The position numbers were made by a program, and so were the translations under genes. Positions 24,146-34,932 of a DNA stretch of 64,000 bases are shown here, piece after piece (position 1 is the first letter of the stretch; each line of letters starts with the position of its first letter). The stretch comes from Shinisaurus crocodilurus (Eukaryota > Chordata > Lepidosauria > Squamata > Shinisauridae). The stretch lies in the NCBI GenBank assembly GCA_021292165.1, contig CM037876.1:36973075-37037074 (forward strand), in the 5' to 3' direction. The notes below the pieces were generated by a model. The model was not told the DNA's origin, did not search any database, and saw only the letters and a list, made by a program, of their open reading frames with translations.

Positions 24146-24425
24146 ACACGATAACCCACACTCAAGGGCTGAATATGGGTTGAGTGTGGGTTGTTGTTGA
24201 ACCATGGGTTGTTGTTGAAGTGTAGGTTACCGTGTTGTCTGAACCCAGCTGCGCTAACAAGCTATAACTTGTTAACCATGAAGAACCCATGGTTTGTTGT
24301 TGGGTTGTGAACTGTGGGTTGTTCACCATTGTTTGTTATCTCAGCTGGGTTCAGACAACATGATAACCCATGTTTTAACAACAACCCATGGTTCAACGAC
24401 AACCCACACTCAACTCACACTGAAT
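24144..24425. mobile_element. Fold-back element, copy 1 (interrupted by CR1)
   Basis: The start of this element is at 22896-22910 ('actgggttcagacaa'), left of the CR1 insertion. The rest continues here with 'cgataacccacactcaaggg', an inverted-repeat end 'gtgttgtctgaacccag' at about 24250, a middle block to about 24343, and a further arm starting 'ctgggttcagacaacatgat'. The middle block is in the opposite orientation to that in copies 2-4. It has no coding capacity. Confidence 0.75.
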
Positions 24426-24772
24426 AGGGGCTTTAAAAAAAAATCTGATTGCAGCGGGAGATGGTGTTTTTTTGAGGGGGGGTTGCAGTGTCAGGGACGG
24501 GAGGGTTAGCATGCCCCCCCCCCCCGCAGTGCAATTAGGCTTGAAAAAAGCCTCCATTGGCATATATGGGAGGTTTCTTTTTAAGCCTGATAGCAGCAAG
24601 GGAGGGTGATTTTTCAAGAGTTTTCTTTGCAGTATTGGGGAGGGCACCCTGCAGCAGCCACCCCCACCCCAAAAGTGTTCCTTTGCACCACAATTATGTT
24701 TTTTTAAAAAGACTCCAGTGGAGGCTTTTAAAGAGTCTTAATCCAGTATGGGCGGGGAAGCAGAGAAACTGA
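24426..24772. other. Sequence between two fold-back elements
   Basis: A run of C near 24514-24525 and A/T runs are present. No gene or repeat family was recognised. Confidence 0.5.
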
Positions 24773-25058
24773 CTGGGTTCAGACAAGATGATAACCCTCA
24801 TTCAAGGGCTGAGCGGGGGTAGGCACTGAACCATGAGTTGTTGCTGAAATGTGGGTTATTATGTTGTATGAACCCAATCAAGATAACAAAGCATGGTGAA
24901 CAACCCACAGTTCATATCCCAACAACAAACCATGGTTTCTCTTCATGGGTTGTTTGTGGTTAACAAGCCATGGTTCGTTAGCACAGCTGGGTTCAGACAA
25001 CATGATAAACCACGGTTCAACAACAACCCATGGTTCAATGACAACCCACATTCAATCT

Positions 25059-26018
25059 TGTGGAAGAAGGGGGGGCTGGCTGGCCCGCCACCACCCCACC
25101 CTTACCTACCCCAAAGGAACCAAGACCCCCTGAGATCTCAAGGTACCAGATTGCCAAGCCTCAGCTCCTTGCAACCCTACTTGAATCTCTGTTCAGGGAC
25201 TCGCCTTTAATTCTGTAACCTGGATTTAGATACTGAACCAAGCAGAGCAATCCACAAACACCATGTGGGGTAAAACCAAGACAAGGTTTATTCTGGTAGC
25301 ATTTAACAACAAAAGTGGGAAATGAGAGAAGCACACAAGAGAGAGAGAGAGACACTTTAGTACACAGTAAAGCTGCAAAACAATAAAACCTGATTCCTTA
25401 TCTCTCAGGCACACACCGGTTACCTGAGGGTCAGTCCTCTTCCTTCCAGGGTTAGATCCAGCACAGCCCTGCCGCCCGGGGGGAACTATTCCATCTACCC
25501 GAAGGTCCAAGATGGATAGCCCTCCTCAGGGCCCGCCTTTACCAGAGCCCCTCAATCAGCTAATTTCACCAGGAGCTACCTGGGGTCGGTTCCTGATGGC
25601 CCCCCCCGAAGGCTTGGGGCCTCTGCTTGGCCTGCCATTGCTCTACAGCAACCATGCGGGCCCAAAGACAAGACAAAAGACAAAGACACACAGGCTACAC
25701 GTTGGGAAATAGCTCTTCCCCCCTCCCCCTTTCTGTAGCTTTCCTGTCTTCAGCCAATTAGATTGAACTTCACCTGGCCAGGCAGGGGGAGGGAGACTCA
25801 TGAGTCGTGACTCATGGCTTACTGGGCCTGAACTACATTTGCATATGAAAGCCCTAGACCGGACTCTCAGGCGCCATGCCCCATCCTATGCTTTATGTAC
25901 CTTTCGCCTCCCCCCAGCCCCCCCAACTGGCCTTACTTGGTTTACACATGAGGAGGCGCGTGTGTGTGTGTGTGCGTGTGTGTGCATGCAGGAACCCCCA
26001 AAGGCTCTTTTCTTCACA
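25059..26018 (-). repeat. 3' LTR of the non-coding LTR element
   Basis: The LTR is 960 bp with TG/CA ends. On the minus strand an AATAAA signal occurs near 25290 ('gaataaaccttgtcttgg'). Compared with the other LTR it has small indels, for example an extra 'tttaga' near 25225 and an extra 'gtcgtgactcatg' segment near 25804. A GT-rich microsatellite lies near its right end. Confidence 0.9.
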
Positions 26019-26036
26019 CCCTTTCCTTTGGGAAAA
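26019..26036 (-). other. Polypurine tract of the LTR element
   Basis: Read on the minus strand, the bases immediately before the 3' LTR are TTTTCCCAAAGGAAAGGG. The last eleven are all purines, the usual primer for plus-strand DNA synthesis. Its position next to the left LTR sets the element's orientation. Confidence 0.7.
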
Positions 26037-26379
26037 GATGAAACGAGGGGTTAACCCTCTCCTTTCATCTATACTAACAAAAAAGAAACGAGCTTGCGCT
26101 AGCCTTCTACCACTAGTGCACCTTTCTTCACTTTCACACACACACGCAAAAACAGAACTACACAAAAAGCATCAAAACATCAAACACCTTAACTATAGTC
26201 TTAAACATCTTAAAGCTTAAAGCTCCTTAAACATCATATACAATTCTGTCTGGCACTCTGTCTAAAAAAAAAAACTTTTTAGGGTTGCTGTTTCTCACAC
26301 AGCCTGTAGGGGGGCAGATTGATGACTGAAATGTGACTCTTCAATTCGCCTTTGTTTGCTTTTAAAGGCTTGCCCCTGC

Positions 26380-27480
26380 CACTCTGTACCCAACGACATG
26401 AATACCATCACCCCCCCCTCCAAAGGCCCGCCGGTGGCTTCCCACCACCCAACGACAGGGGTACACCACTCCCTTTTCCCAAAGGTTTGCTTTTGACACT
26501 TTCTACCCAACGACTTGAATGGGATGACTGTTTCCCTCAGAATTGAATGCTGAGCTTTGGAGGCTCTACTCAGTTTCCAAAGGCCCGCTGGTGGCTTCTC
26601 ACCACCTAACGACACGAATACACCACTCCCTTTTCCCAAAGGTTTGCTTTTGGCACCTTCTACCCAATGACTTGAATGGGATGACTGTTTCCCTCAGAAT
26701 TTAATGCTGAGCTCTGGAGGCTCCACCCCAGCTTCTAGAACACACAGCCTGGCAATCTTTCTTTCAGCCACTAGAGGCTTCTCGTCTCTTACTTCCTTGT
26801 AACCTCTCTGCCTTGTTCCCTGGCCTCTGACTAATTTTTTTTTTTGGCAACTCTTCCCTGCCCCCTTGAGGCCCTTTGAAAACTTACAGGTTTCTGGCTT
26901 TACGTTAGCATTACATTCAAATTTCAAATTGACTTGAGACAGTTGGGACTAACGTTTGCATTTGGGGACAAGACAACAATAGTTCAACTTCTTACACTGG
27001 GATCACCCATCCCCATCCCCCCAGCAACAATTTAGATAACACAAATACACTTGGATCACCCGCCCCCTCCCTTCGAAGAACAATTTAACAGTTTTCATTG
27101 GCTTTAATCAACCCCCAATCTCAGTCCTCATTTTCTTCTCGCTGGAGACACTTGGAGGGAAATTCTTCTGTCCGTGCTTCTCCGCCAGCTAGGAGGGAAA
27201 TCCCCTTTTCTTTCTGCTCCTTTCAGCTCTCTATTGCTTACACTGGGATCACCTGCCCAGCAACAAGACAACACAATTATACTTGAATCACCTGTCCCCT
27301 CCCTTCCCAGGAACAAGTCATCAACATTTGTTGGCTTTAATCAAACAATCAACCCCCAATCTCAGTCCTCTTTTCTTCTCGCTGGAGACACCTGGAGGGA
27401 AATTCTTCTGTCCGTGTTTCTCCGCCAGCTAGGAGGGAAATCCCCTTTGTCCTTCTGCTTCTTTCAGCCCTCCACTTCGA
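26380..27480. repeat. Tandem repeats inside the LTR element
   Basis: At about 26385-26700, units containing 'ctacccaacgacttgaatg' and 'ccactcccttttcccaaagg' alternate. At about 27060-27240 and 27300-27480 there are two long copies of a ~240-bp unit that contains 'ttctcgctggagacac' and 'ccgccagctaggagggaaat'. Open frames across them reflect the repetition and are not genes. Confidence 0.8.
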
Positions 27481-28085
27481 CAGCACAGGGGACAAAGTCT
27501 CTTTTGCTGGGGTTTTTTTTTTCTGATGTCCGCCCCCCCCCCGCTTGCTGCTGCCCAGCCTGGCCATTAACCATGCCCCCCCCAAGAGCAACTGGACAGT
27601 CCAAGTTCAAAATCTGAGTCCTTTTCCCGTAGGAGAGATGTAGGGAAGGACTGTGCCCTCCCTCCCCAAAGTCTCAACAATTTCTCTGGGGCACATAGCA
27701 CAACTAAAATCACATATCAAACGCTGTCCCAAAATTCAATGTTTTGCTCACCATTCTCTTAAGAGAGGTTTCCTGGTCTTCTCTCCTTTCTTCTGCTCCC
27801 CTGGGAACACACGTGCGCGTGCACGCACACACTTTTTTCTCCCCCCGGGCTCTCCCAGCCCCCAAACTTTGGGATCACACAGCTGCAGGTTGCTTTCTCC
27901 TTTCTACAGCCTTTTTTCACTCGATGGGGATGGTAGGATCCTTGCTTCTAGCCAGGGCTCCGCCAGCTCTGGCTCTCTTGGATCACAGCCACCTTCCCCC
28001 AGCCAACGCTCTCTGCTGGCAGCTAGGCTCCCCCAGACTGGGGCAGCCTTTTTCAGCAATTTGAACGCTTTCTTTGAGGCTCAAT

Positions 28086-28761
28086 TGAAGGCGCGTGATT
28101 GACAGCAGAGCCCCGCGTGTGCTGGATGGGAGATTTTAAATCCTGTCTGTGCATAGAGGCCCATTTTTCCACACACAGATCTTCCAGATCTCACCCCCCT
28201 CTGCGCAGCGTGCAGCGTGTCGGTTTAAAGCTGCCAGCCAGCTTGCCTGTAATCCGACTCCAGCTTCTAGCTTCCCCGGTCTGCAGACTAATCCAAGTAG
28301 CAAGTAGCAAGGAAACACTCTGTAACACCACAGGTCTATTTCTACCTGTTTATTCACTTAGCAAGTAAAGTTCTACAGAGTATACATTTCCTAGTTACAG
28401 TCTATGTGCAGAGTACAATGCATAGCAAGCATTAATTCCAGTGGAGTAGGTTGAGCTTCACTCCACTTCAGCAAAGACGTTACATTGTTGCAAAGTCCAG
28501 CAAGCAATAGCCAGAAGAGAGAAAGAATAGAGAAAGCAGTCCTGCTCTTCTCTAAAATGGCTTCAGACAGAAAAACAAGTTAGCACATCATCAGAACATA
28601 CAAACCATGTGACTAGCTCATAATGATCCCAGGGTCTAGCTTTCCCATGAGAAAGAACACGGGAAAGTAGAAAGACACAACATACTTGTTTACCGCCATT
28701 CTGTTCCTCTCCATGTATAAACACTGTGCTACAGCTGGTCAATGTGATTCATATCACAACA
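28086..28761 (-). mobile_element. Nested solo LTR, copy A
   Basis: A 676-bp unit begins TGAAGGCGCG and ends ATCACAACA. It is flanked by perfect 5-bp duplications TCAAT (28081-28085 and 28762-28766). It matches copy B at 46549-47219 over its full length. The strand is inferred from an AATAAA on the minus strand near 28350. It lies wholly inside the internal region of the LTR element 25059-29963, so it is a later insertion that lost its interior by LTR-LTR recombination. Confidence 0.9.
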
Positions 28762-28997
28762 TCAATCTCACACTTGCTGCCCTCTGCTCACTTGCTGGGC
28801 ACACAAGCTGTTCTGGAACTCACTCCATAGTTGAAATTTCTTGCCTTCAACGCTCCCACAGACTGCCAGCAATCTGAACCTTTTTCCTAAGGCTCAATCT
28901 CACACTTCATTTCTAAAAAATAACAAACCTCTACTCATGCACTAAAGTCTCTCCAATTTCTCTCATTTGCCCACGGGTACACACTCTGTGGTTCAGC

Positions 28998-29021
28998 TTC
29001 GAATCCCAGCGCTTGCCACCA
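28998..29021 (-). other. tRNA primer-binding site of the LTR element
   Basis: Directly after the 5' LTR, the minus strand reads TGGTGGCAAGCGCTGGGA and continues TTCGAA. This is complementary to a tRNA 3' end (CCA, acceptor stem, T-loop TTCGAA). It looks most like a leucine tRNA, but the identity is a guess. Confidence 0.75.
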
Positions 29022-29963
29022 TGTGGAGGAAGTGGGGGCTGGCTGGCCCGCCACCACCCCACCCTTACCTATCCCAAAGGAACCAAGACCCCCTGAGATC
29101 TCAAGGTACCAGATTGCCAAGCCTCAGCTCCTTGCAACCCTACTTGAATCTCTGTTCAGGGACTCGCCTTTAATTCTGTAACCTGGATACTGAACCAAGC
29201 AGAGCAATCCACAAACACCATGTGGGGTAAAACCAAGACAAGGTTTATTCTGGTAGCATTTAACAACAAAAGTGGGAAATGAGAGAAGCACACAAGAGAG
29301 AGAGAGAGACACTTTAGTACACAGTAAAGCTGCAAAACAATAAAACCTGATTCCTTATCTCTCAGGCACACACCGGTTACCTGAGGGTCAGTCCTCTTCC
29401 TTCCAGGGTTAGATCCAGCACAGCCCTGCCGCCCAGGGGGAACTATTCCATCTACCCGAAGGTCCGAGATGGATAGCTCTCCACAGGGCCCGCCTTTACC
29501 AGAGTCCCTCAATCAGCTAATTTCACCAGGAGCTACCTGGGGTCGGTTCCTGATGCCCCCCCCCCGAAGGCTTGGGGCCTCTGCTTGGCCCGCCATTGCT
29601 CTACAGCAACCATGCGGGCCCAAAGACAAGACAGACAAAGACAAAGACTCACACGTTGGGAAATAGCTCTTCCCCCCTCCCCTCCTCCTTCCTGTAGCTT
29701 TTCTGCTTCTGAGCCAATCACGAAGCACTTCACCTGGCCAGGCAGGGGGAGGGAGACTCATGACTTACTGGGCCTGAACTATATTTGCATATAAAAGCCC
29801 TAGGCCAGCTTCTGGACGCCATCCATTCCATCCTATGCTTTATGTACCTTTCGCCTCCTCCCAGCCCCCCCAACTGGCCTTACTTGGTTTACACATGAGG
29901 AGGTGCGTGTGTGTGTGCGTGCGTGTGTGCATGCAGGAACCCCCAAAGGCTCTTTTCTTCACA
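29022..29963 (-). repeat. 5' LTR of the non-coding LTR element
   Basis: This is a 942-bp copy of the left LTR, starting TGTGGAGGAAG on the plus strand and ending CTTCTTCACA-like (TTTTCTTCACA). It is followed by the duplication AATCT. The two LTRs differ by scattered substitutions and a few indels, so the insertion is fairly recent but not new. Confidence 0.9.
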
Positions 29964-30012
29964 AATCTATACTCAATCCTTGAGTGTGGGTTATCGTGTT
30001 GTTTGAACCCAC

Positions 30013-30960
30013 CCAGTGTCTGTATCTCCAGTCAGTGAAGCTGCTGGGCTGGATGGGGACTTCCCGAAGGCCATGTTAGGCCCATGAACCCTGCTGTACA
30101 CATTCAGTTGACTGATCCAGCTTTGTTGCCAGATGCCCAGGTGCTCTGCCTGCTGTAACTATCTAAGGCTAGACAGAGATCGTTTGGCCACAGTTATCCA
30201 TGCCATGGTAACTTCCAGATGAGATTACCAGAACATGTTATCAGTGGGGCTTTCTTTAGATTTCTTCCCAGAAACTTCAGAATTCAACCAATCGGCAGCA
30301 AACTGGACATGGCTCTAGGAGACACACCTTGGCAGCATTGAAACAACTTCACTGGCTGCTGGTCCCTTCCTGAGCACAAATCAAAATGCTGATGCTTACC
30401 TTTAAAGCAGTGGTTCCCAACCTTGGGCCCCCAGATACAGTTGGGCTATAATTCCCATCATCCTTAACCACTGATTGTGTTGCTTAGGGATGATGGGAGT
30501 TGCAATCCAATACCATCTGGGGACCCAAGGTCGGGAACTGCTACCTTAAAGCTTTATGCAGCTTGGGAAAATTGAAGGGCTGTCTCCTTCGACATGTATC
30601 CACCCTTGCATTAAGATAATCATTGGAGACCCTTGTCCAGGTGCCCCTGACTTCTGAGGTGAAGTGGTTGGTGATTTATGAATGGGCTTTTTCAGATATG
30701 GTGCCCTGGCTTTGGAGCGTTCTCACCAGGGATGCTCATCCAGACACCTACTCTGATCCTGAAAGAATACTTAAAAAAACTAAAATAATCCCTCTGCTTT
30801 TAAAATGTCAACTTACTCCCATAGTTTATCTTACTCCTGAAATACTTTTTTCCTCTGTAGTTAAATGGTTTTGTAAAAAAAAAAAAAAAAAAAAAAAAGG
30901 CAATTTATTGTTTTGTTTTTATTTGATTGGGACCAACCTGAGCGCTTTTGCTGAATAACC
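30013..30960 (+). mobile_element. L2-type LINE fragment, decayed
   Basis: The sequence resembles the 3' part of the L2 copies at 16.6 and 38.2 kb: a 'ccacagttatccatgccatggtaac' segment, 'cttcactggctgctggtccc', 'cttacctttaaagc' and 'gaatgggctttttcagatatg'. It is interrupted at 30407-30540 by a palindromic MITE and contains an A run at 30876-30898. No intact frame remains. Confidence 0.65.
30407..30540. mobile_element. hAT-type palindromic MITE within L2
   Basis: The left end is 'cagtggttcccaaccttggg' and the right end is the near-complement 'cccaaggtcgggaactgc'. The flanks, CTTTAAAG and CCTTAAAG, look like a slightly diverged 8-bp duplication. The surrounding L2 sequence resumes after it ('cttaaagctttatgcagctt'). 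Confidence 0.75.
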
Positions 30961-31019
30961 TAAATAATCTTTCAATGAAAGTTGGTCTTATTTACCATTC
31001 TTTGACAATGGTTTGTATC

Positions 31020-31112
31020 GAAAGGTTCCTTTCCTGTGATGGAAGGAGACATCCTCTGATGGAAGGATTCCGTCCATCAGAGACTCCTTCCATCAAAAGA
31101 AAGGAACCTTTG
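31020..31112. repeat. 93-bp hairpin
   Basis: The left arm 'aaaggttcctttcctgtgat' pairs with the right arm 'aaaagaaaggaacctttgga'. Inner arms 'gatggaagga' and 'tccttccatc' pair as well. This is a compact fold-back, possibly a MITE or a hairpin-forming remnant. No other copy was noticed in the window. Confidence 0.6.
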
Positions 31113-31324
31113 GATTAAACCTAATATGTAAGTAATGACACGAAGACCATACATTTTATTTTCACCCATTTGACAAGATTGTATTTTAAGCTTTGTCTTA
31201 TTAAATACACAGTTTTATGAAAATATTTTTTTTAAAAAACCTTTACCACTCCAAAATGCTGCACCAGAGTCTTAAAACCATAATTATTTCCCCTTAAACA
31301 CATTTCCTATACCATAATCCAGTG

Positions 31325-31495
31325 CCTGTGTGGCTTACGCTGGCTCAGCTTGTCTGAGTGTGGAAAGCTAAGCAGGGTCAGGCCTGGTTATGACTTGGAT
31401 GGGAGACTCTTCTACTTTCCTGCATTGAGCAGGGGGTTGGACTCGATAGCCTTGTAGGCTCCTTCCAACTCTATGATCTATGAAATCTATGAAAT
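31325..31495 (+). mobile_element. 5S-rRNA-derived SINE with CR1-type tail
   Basis: The head contains 'gaaagctaagcagggtca', then 'ggcctggttatgacttggat' and 'gggaga', matching the internal promoter region of 5S rRNA. The tail 'cctgcattgagcagggggtt', then 'cttgtaggctccttccaact', is the same as the 3' end of the CR1 at 24.07-24.14 kb. The unit ends in 'ctatgatctatgaaatctat' repeats. The shared tail indicates mobilisation by CR1 machinery. Confidence 0.88.
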
Positions 31496-31831
31496 CTTCC
31501 CCATCCAATGTGTTGGACTACAAGTCAGATGTATGTCCAGCTAGAATGCAATCCAGTCATCCTCACCTTCCATTCACACCATTCTGCAATCCACAGGATT
31601 CTAGAATGATACAGTCCAGTAAGAACTGGACTACGTGCTGGTTTTGAAAGCTCACATAGAATCTTACCATAGTACAACTCATTTAAGGATCCTGTTATTA
31701 GATACATTATTGGAAATACATCCCTTTGATTTTAAAAGAAAGTGTCTTAGAAATAAATGGTCTTAAGATTGCAGTCTTGACAACACATGCCCATTATGAC
31801 CTGAGATTTCCAGACTTGTGCTTTCTAATAA

Positions 31832-33058
31832 AGTGGAAGACCGACAACCTGGTCTTCTGCGCGGGTTCAATACTAAGGGGGTAGCGAGTCCTGGGGGCGG
31901 GCCTTCTCCGAGGTCCCCCAGCGACTATCACCCTTAGTCCAGAACAAAGGGATAACTTATAGCCACAAAAGTATCTTTTATAAAACAAGTTTATTTACAA
32001 AATTACCTTCACCAACCCAGACACACGCCAGCAATACAGCTTATCAGTACGGTACAAAGTAGCAAGCAAGAGGTCTCAAGGACACCGTGATTTCAGGGCT
32101 CTCAGCTAGTTAGTTCAGCTCGGGCTCCAGCAGAGGCCCGGTCAACCGCATGCTGCTAGCTGGGTTCCCGGCGGAGGTCCGGTCTACCCAAGCGGCTAGC
32201 TGGGTTCCCGGCGGAGGTCCGGTCTACCCAAGCGGCTAGCTGGGTTCCTGGCGGAGGTCCGGTCTACCCAAGCGGCTAGCTGGGTTCCCGGCGGAGGTCC
32301 GGTCTACCCAAGCGGCTCGGGAGTGATTTCAGCTTGGTTTCCCGGGGGTCCGGTCAACCCAAGCGGCCAGTGATTTCAGCTTGGTTTCCCGGGGGTCCGG
32401 TCAACCCAAGCGGCCAGTGATTTCACCTTGGTTTCCCGGGGGTCCGGTCAACCCAAGCGGCCAGTGATTTCAGCTAGCTGGAGCACGCCGGGTGCTGCTA
32501 CCCGGGGTTGCCGATCCCTTCGTCCCTTACCCCAAGCATGGGGCAAGATTGCTGATCAGGTCCAACAACTCAGTTCCCTTGCGCAGGGTGTTTTATACCT
32601 TGGGTTTCAGGTAGCCCTTCCCTCTGCAATCAGGTGGGTGGCCAATCAGGTGGGTTGCCACCCTCCTCAGGTGGGTGGCCAATCAGGTGGGTTGCCACCC
32701 TCCTTAGGTGGGCGGCCAATCAGGTGGGTTACCACCTTCCCCCTGTGGGGTGGGGTCCCTTTGAAGCCACTTGCTTAATGGTCCCATCCTGTGGTGTTGA
32801 ATGGCCCTTTCTTATGGGTGCCGAAGTGTCTGCTCTGGCAAGGTATTCAAGTCTTATGTAGATGGGGCTGATATACGAGAGCATTGACGAACCTGGGGAT
32901 GCTTCCTGCCTTCCCCCCTGGGGTGATTCTATGCAGATGTTGTTTGTCCCCTTTGGTCTCTGTGGAGACTGGCTGTCTTCCCCCCCTCGGGTCTCCTTCC
33001 CCCCTCCTTGGTGAGTGTGTGCGTGTCAGAAAGGGGTTTTAGGTTGGCTTTCTCCACA
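31832..33058 (-). repeat. 3' LTR of the gypsy/KIF5B chimera
   Basis: The LTR is 1,227 bp. It starts TGTGGAGAAAGCC on the minus strand and ends TCTTCCACT next to the duplication AATAA; the terminal T replaces the usual A. An AATAAA near 31990 on the minus strand lies close to the 3' end. Three tandem arrays lie inside: four 40-bp units at 32155-32314 ('gctagctgggttcccggcgg'), three 47-bp units at about 32323-32463 ('gtgatttcagcttggtttcc'), and ~37-bp units at about 32630-32735 ('ggtgggtggccaatca'). Confidence 0.88.
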
Positions 33059-33074
33059 TCTCCCCCCCGGGGAA
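33059..33074 (-). other. Polypurine tract of the gypsy element
   Basis: The minus strand reads CCCCGGGGGGGAGA directly before TGTGGAG of the 3' LTR. This is the expected G-rich primer for plus-strand synthesis and confirms the LTR boundary. Confidence 0.8.
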
Positions 33075-33129
33075 AAGATGGCATTGGGGTCCCACACCCC
33101 AATTTCCCATCGACTTGCCCATCACCTGA

Positions 33130-34634
<1,505 letters not shown>

Positions 34635-34927
34635 GCCACTTGCTTAATGGTCCCATCCTGTGGTGTTGAATGGCCCTTTCTTATGGGTGCCGAAGTGTCT
34701 GCTCTGGCAAGGTATTCAAGTCTTATGTAGATGGGGCTGATATACGAGAGCATTGACGAACCTGGGGATGCTTCCTGCCTTCCCCCCTGGGGTGATTCTA
34801 TGCAGATGTTGTTTGTCCCCTTTGGTCTCTGTGGAGACTGGCTGTCTTCCCCCCCTCGGGTCTCCTTCCCCCCTCCTTGGTGAGTGTGTGCGTGTCAGAA
34901 AGGGGTTTTAGGTTGGCTTTCTCCACA
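34635..34927 (-). repeat. Partial 5' LTR of the chimera
   Basis: These 293 bp are equal in length and, by eye, identical to 32766-33058. They correspond to the first part (U3) of the LTR on the minus strand. The rest of the LTR, the primer-binding site and gag are absent; KIF5B 5' UTR follows instead. The outer end has the canonical TG and adjoins the AATAA duplication. Confidence 0.9.
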
Positions 34928-34932
34928 AATAA

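Larger units (their letters stand above)
25059..29963 (-). mobile_element. Full-length non-coding LTR retrotransposon
   Basis: Two nearly identical LTRs of about 950 bp bound a ~3-kb internal region. The element is flanked by the 5-bp duplication AATCT (25054-25058 and 29964-29968). LTR ends are TGTGGAAGAA or TGTGGAGGAA on the left and CTTCACA on the right. A primer-binding site at 29021 and a purine-rich tract next to the left LTR show that it reads on the minus strand. The interior has no gag or pol, only tandem repeats and a nested solo LTR, so it is a non-autonomous (LARD-like) element. A 5-bp duplication fits Ty3/gypsy or an ERV-type family, which I cannot separate here. Confidence 0.92.
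24773..30011. mobile_element. Fold-back element, copy 2 (interrupted by an LTR element)
   Basis: The left part, 24773-25058, begins 'ctgggttcagacaagatgat' and ends 'cccacattcaatct'. The right part resumes at 29964 with 'aatctatactcaatccttga' and ends near 30011 with 'gttgtttgaaccca'. Joined across the AATCT target duplication, they form one element with self-complementary arms. The LTR element 25059-29963 therefore inserted after the fold-back copy. Confidence 0.8.

Noticed and set aside
27174..27617. 147-codon ORF within the LTR element
   Set aside because: It spans tandem repeats and poly-C runs and shows no gag or pol motif.
31325..31495. 5S rRNA gene
   Set aside because: Only part of the 5S sequence is present and it is joined to a CR1 tail with repeats; it is a SINE.
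32155..32463. Regularly spaced repeats that might suggest a CRISPR array
   Set aside because: Units are contiguous tandem copies without unique spacers, inside an LTR of a vertebrate genome.
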